Notes under the pieces: generated by a model
What the model was told of the DNA's origin: nothing
Database searches by the model: none
Seen by the model: only the letters and a program-made list of their open reading frames with translations
Made by a program: the position numbers and the translations under genes
In this document: positions 5,892-9,080 of the stretch, one piece after another
How the letters are laid out: each line of letters starts with the position of its first letter
How positions within the stretch are numbered: the stretch's first letter is position 1
From: Firmicutes bacterium CAG:460
GTDB lineage: Bacteria; Bacillota_I; Bacilli_A; RF39; UBA660
Reading direction: 5' to 3'
Length of the DNA: 9,080 nt
NCBI GenBank assembly: GCA_000437355.1
Contig: FR899759.1
Location: forward strand, 15,655-24,734

Positions 5892-6644
5892 TTAATCTTC
5901 TATAGCAAGTTCATATTTTCCATCAATTATTTCATACATTCTATTTCCATTAGTACCAGCTTCAGAAAAATATCCTTTATGTAAAATAATATTTATTAAA
6001 CCATTCTTTCTTAATAAACTATTTATTCTATAAATTGGATAGTTTAAATTATCCTTTACATCAATATCTTCATTAATTAGTATTTCTTTTTTACCATCTA
6101 TTATTACATATACTAATGAAAAATATTTATCTAATCCATCTCGATTTAAATTACCAACATTAATTATAGTATCTATTATACCATTATTATTTAAATCAAC
6201 ATTTACTTTTTCATTCAATGTAATATCTTCTAAACTATACTTACTATTTAAAACACTATTAATATATATTAAATCTTCCTTACTTATACTATCTATATTA
6301 ATATTTACAATATCCCAATTTACATCTGACATAGCCACAAACGAGTCTTCATACATCACAAGTCCGCTATTATCGTACAAATTCCATACTTTCCCATACT
6401 TAAGTGTGTACTTACCACTATACATATTATCAATATATACATTAAGTTTTTTATTATTTACATCATCATAAGTAACCTTTTTCCATGAATTACTTTTATT
6501 TTCCCAGATACTTTCATTTCCAATAACTAAATAATTTATATCTGATTTTACTTCTTTTTGTTTTGTTTCTCTAAAAACAAAGAATAAAATAATTCCTATA
6601 ACAAAAAGTATAACAGCTATAATAATGGGTACCTTTTTATTCAT
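5892..6644 (-). CDS. Unrecognised membrane-anchored extracytoplasmic protein with Ca-loop-like motif
   Basis: The 250-residue product is not recognised as a named family. Residues 1-4 (MNKK) and the hydrophobic stretch 5-24 form an uncleaved anchor: there is no lipobox cysteine, and a charged ETKQKE stretch follows, so the rest should lie outside the cell. Residues 37-115 are rich in short beta strands and aromatic residues (WENKSNSWKKVTYDDV, VWNLYDNSG). Residues 146-180 contain DLNNNGIIDTIINV, a D-x-N-x-N-G-x-x-D loop like those in EF-hand, dockerin and FG-GAP calcium sites, followed by NLNRDGLDKYFSLVYVIIDG. The C-terminal 60 residues are again strand-rich. There is no enzyme motif. Its place between the wall hydrolase and the coupling ATPase, with a ribosome binding site overlapping the upstream stop, suggests an accessory subunit of the same apparatus; that role is inferred from position only. 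Confidence 0.85.
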   Translation of the reverse strand: MNKKVPIIIAVILFVIGIILFFVFRETKQKEVKSDINYLVIGNESIWENKSNSWKKVTYDDVNNKKLNVYIDNMYSGKYTLKYGKVWNLYDNSGLVMYEDSFVAMSDVNWDIVNINIDSISKEDLIYINSVLNSKYSLEDITLNEKVNVDLNNNGIIDTIINVGNLNRDGLDKYFSLVYVIIDGKKEILINEDIDVKDNLNYPIYRINSLLRKNGLINIILHKGYFSEAGTNGNRMYEIIDGKYELAIED

Positions 6645-6647
6645 TTA

Positions 6648-6656
6648 TTCCTCCTA
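6648..6656 (-). promoter_or_regulatory. Ribosome binding site overlapping the upstream stop codon (translational coupling)
   Basis: The minus strand reads TAGGAGGAA, in which TAG is the stop of the wall enzyme and the following bases are a near-perfect Shine-Dalgarno, 3 bases before the ATG codon window at 6644. Only 9 bases separate the stop from the next start, so the two genes are almost certainly co-transcribed and probably coupled in translation. Confidence 0.8.
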
Positions 6657-9080
6657 TTTTGCAGTATATACAACCACTTGGTCTACATATTTTATATTAA
6701 CATTAGATACTTTACCACCTGCTGGGTCTTTAGCAATTATTTCATTACCATTAATACTTGTTACTACCACATAATGTCCTCTTGGATGAGCACTATTTTC
6801 AAAATGTACTAACACAAATTTATCTGATGTATTATATCTATTTATTACATCTTTTTTATAACTATCACTTTTTGAAGATAATGACTCAGTAGTATATAAT
6901 GACACATTCGGAGCAATTTTCTTAATTGCTGAACATCCCCACATAATTGCACCACTACTCGTAAAACATGCCCCTTCATTTAAAGTATTAATTAACTTTC
7001 CGGCATCAAAATTTGCAACAGCAATTTCTGTTCCTGAACAAGATATACCAATCGCAATACTTGTAACAGCACAACCAGATGCTCCCATTGTAGAATTTGA
7101 ATTACCTAATTTAATATTCTTCCATCTACTATCACCTTGAGCAAACAATGTACAATTTTGTGAATAACCAGAACAAAAATCAGATGTTATATTAAAGATA
7201 CTATTTCTTCTACTAGCCATTATTTCCACTTGATACATAGAATATGCTAATTGGTCTTCATCATTAGTTTTTAAACATTCATCACCACTACAAGTATTTC
7301 CTTTTGCACAATATGGTTCAATTTCATTAGCTCTAGATGCTGACATATATTTCTTAATATAAGGATAGAAATAACATCCACCAGCACCAGAATCTCCAGG
7401 ATTATACCAATAATCTCCAATATATGTATACTTTTTCATCATTGAACTTAAAGAATCATATGATGAAACATTATTTATAAAACCTAAAACCCCATCATCA
7501 AATGTATCATAAGAAATACACTTACTTAAAGGTTGATTATTATAACAACCAATACCCCAATAATTATAATAAGTACCAAAGCCTTGACTAACTGGACTAT
7601 ATCCTTCAATGTCAGCTCTAACAACAATTAATTCTGGATTAATACCATTTCTAGTAGCTAAATCATATATTTTTCCAGCATTTTCTTTAAATGTTGAACC
7701 ATAACTTGAAGCATTATTTCCATAATAAGTTTCTAATTTAGTAATAAATTCATCTCTAGATAAAACAGTTGAACTAATAGACATTTCTTCACATCCATTA
7801 CTACTATTTTCTCCATCAACATAAATAAATTCACAATAATCATCTAAATTATATAATTGATACTCTCTACTTATAGAATTATTTAACCCAACATATTTCA
7901 TTATATCAGAATATATTTTTTTATAATCACTATTTTCATAATGTAATCCAGCATCATCATAATTACTTATATTATAATTTATATCAACAAATTTTAAATT
8001 ACCTAAGTTACTATTATTTATTAATGATTGCATTCTTTCATTAAAACTATTAATTCTATCATTAGTTACTACTTCTAAATCATCTCTAACTGGACCAACT
8101 TTAACAATATAAACATTATAACTATCCCATTCTTCTTTAGCAAGTTTATAATATTCATCAAAGTATACATCTGCAGTTCTATAATTTAAATCATTTATAC
8201 CTAACCAAATTATTATATTATAATTAGTATTACTTCTCATTCTTTTAATAGCACCATTTATACCACCATCTAAAGAATTTGTATTACTTGCATTAAATTC
8301 ACCATTACCAATAAACCAATCATAACCATATCCTCTACCATAAATTACTTTACTACTATCAACAATACCATAGTTTTTCATTTCTTCTATTCTAGAGTCA
8401 CCAATAAATAAATTATTAGTATAAACAATTTCATTTACTTCATCAGCATCGGGTTCATATAAGTTATTAAGTATAATAGTAAATCTATCAGTACTTTCAC
8501 TTATTTCATTTAATGTTCTACTATTAAGTTCCAAAGCATTAGCACTTGTTAACACATCAATTGATGTATTATATGAAGAAGATATATACAAATAATTTTC
8601 TATTTCAGTATATAATTCATCATATCTTTCATATTCAGAGTTACCACTAAAATCATTATAATTATAAGTACAAGTATCTAATTCTAACACTTTTGAAGAA
8701 TTATCATAATTACCATAACTTAAAGCATTAGTTTTGACAATAATCATTACAGCTTCAATTTGGTCATCAGTAAAATCTCTACCTTTAACAAGTTCATAAG
8801 TTGTACCTAAAACATAATCTTTAAGATCTAATGTTGTTACTTCAGGTTCTATTCCTTCTTCTTCATTTCCACTATTACATGTAGTTAAATTAACAGTTGA
8901 AGCATTAAAGTTACATTCTTGACTATAATATCCATTACTTGTACTACCACCAGCAACAATTAATATTATTATAAAAATTAATATTACTACACCTAAAACT
9001 ATTAATACCCAAGGATTAGCAGCTATAAAAGCAACAATTTTTGCTCCAACTTTAGCTCCAAGAGCTTTTGCTTTAGCTCC
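6654..9080 (-). CDS. Multidomain membrane-anchored wall-remodelling enzyme (SpoIID-like, SGNH, glucosaminidase-like, C39 peptidase-like), 5' end outside window
   Basis: The frame is open to the right edge: 808 residues are visible and the start is missing. An ATG at 8747 lies inside a conserved domain and is not the start. Numbering from the edge, residues 1-21 are a basic GAK-rich segment, 22-43 a membrane helix, and the rest is extracytoplasmic. Residues 81-211 are a short, diverged SpoIID-like lytic transglycosylase domain, with Glu96 in YVLGTTYE at the place of the catalytic Glu. Residues about 222-400 are an SGNH/GDSL hydrolase with GDS (Ser229), a GIND block (294-297) and DDAGLHY (Asp376, His380). 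Residues about 442-581 are glucosaminidase-like, with INPELIVVRADIEG (Glu492) and NYWGIG. Residues about 646-808 are a C39-type cysteine peptidase: SGCAVTS (Cys670), GHYVVV (His769), DPAG (Asp785). It should cut glycan and peptide bonds locally, as VirB1/CwlT proteins do for conjugation. It heads a coupled pair and ends in TAG. Confidence 0.88.
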   Translation of the reverse strand, partial: GAKAKALGAKVGAKIVAFIAANPWVLIVLGVVILIFIIILIVAGGSTSNGYYSQECNFNASTVNLTTCNSGNEEEGIEPEVTTLDLKDYVLGTTYELVKGRDFTDDQIEAVMIIVKTNALSYGNYDNSSKVLELDTCTYNYNDFSGNSEYERYDELYTEIENYLYISSSYNTSIDVLTSANALELNSRTLNEISESTDRFTIILNNLYEPDADEVNEIVYTNNLFIGDSRIEEMKNYGIVDSSKVIYGRGYGYDWFIGNGEFNASNTNSLDGGINGAIKRMRSNTNYNIIIWLGINDLNYRTADVYFDEYYKLAKEEWDSYNVYIVKVGPVRDDLEVVTNDRINSFNERMQSLINNSNLGNLKFVDINYNISNYDDAGLHYENSDYKKIYSDIMKYVGLNNSISREYQLYNLDDYCEFIYVDGENSSNGCEEMSISSTVLSRDEFITKLETYYGNNASSYGSTFKENAGKIYDLATRNGINPELIVVRADIEGYSPVSQGFGTYYNYWGIGCYNNQPLSKCISYDTFDDGVLGFINNVSSYDSLSSMMKKYTYIGDYWYNPGDSGAGGCYFYPYIKKYMSASRANEIEPYCAKGNTCSGDECLKTNDEDQLAYSMYQVEIMASRRNSIFNITSDFCSGYSQNCTLFAQGDSRWKNIKLGNSNSTMGASGCAVTSIAIGISCSGTEIAVANFDAGKLINTLNEGACFTSSGAIMWGCSAIKKIAPNVSLYTTESLSSKSDSYKKDVINRYNTSDKFVLVHFENSAHPRGHYVVVTSINGNEIIAKDPAGGKVSNVNIKYVDQVVVYTAK

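Noticed and set aside
8745..8747. ATG as the start of the wall enzyme
   Set aside because: The frame stays open to the window edge and encodes a membrane anchor and the first, conserved part of the SpoIID-like domain upstream of this ATG, which has no Shine-Dalgarno.
1..9080. CRISPR array, tRNA or rRNA genes, insertion sequences, long repeats
   Set aside because: No regularly spaced repeats, cloverleaf-like segments, transposase frames or terminal inverted repeats were seen on reading both strands.

Overview
The window is AT-rich DNA (roughly 30% G+C by eye) with AGGAGG-type ribosome binding sites, sigma-70/sigma-A-like promoters, U-tailed hairpin terminators and standard-code genes with TGG for Trp. 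This fits a low-GC Bacillota-type bacterium, such as the uncultured gut Bacilli and relatives. The type IV coupling protein and the tail-anchored wall hydrolase also resemble conjugation genes of Gram-positive elements. The genus cannot be named from the sequence.

The left part (1-3710) is a compact set of short transcription units that look chromosomal. A zinc-dependent medium-chain alcohol/polyol dehydrogenase (30-1055, minus) has its own extended -10 promoter and terminator. A small MscS-type mechanosensitive channel (1144-1968, minus) lies next to it. Divergent from the channel is an unrecognised 243-residue protein (2063-2794, plus). These two genes are driven by a symmetric pair of promoters that share one palindromic -35 hexamer. 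The plus-strand gene runs tail-to-tail into a TVP38/DedA-type membrane protein (2781-3365, minus). Their stop codons overlap inside one bidirectional hairpin terminator. Upstream of the TVP38 gene, and probably co-transcribed with it, is a very small rhodanese (3411-3665, minus).

The right part (3746-9080, minus) is the 3' end of a transfer or secretion operon, read from the right edge leftwards. First comes a large membrane-anchored wall-remodelling enzyme, whose 5' end is outside the window. It carries SpoIID-like, SGNH esterase-like, glucosaminidase-like and C39-type peptidase domains in one chain. Next is an unrecognised membrane-anchored protein with a calcium-loop-like motif, translationally coupled to it. 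Last is a VirD4/TraG-type coupling ATPase, closed by a strong terminator. The inferred division of labour is that the wall enzyme opens the peptidoglycan for a channel, the coupling ATPase delivers substrate from the cytoplasm, and the middle protein is an extracytoplasmic accessory. The channel genes proper (VirB4, VirB6, relaxase) would lie beyond the right edge.

No tRNA, rRNA, CRISPR array, insertion sequence or attachment-site repeat was seen. No gene-free stretch exceeds 100 bases. The most interesting items are the four-domain wall enzyme with its 17 extracytoplasmic cysteines, the mirror-symmetric divergent promoter, and the repeated placement of terminator hairpins on stop codons.
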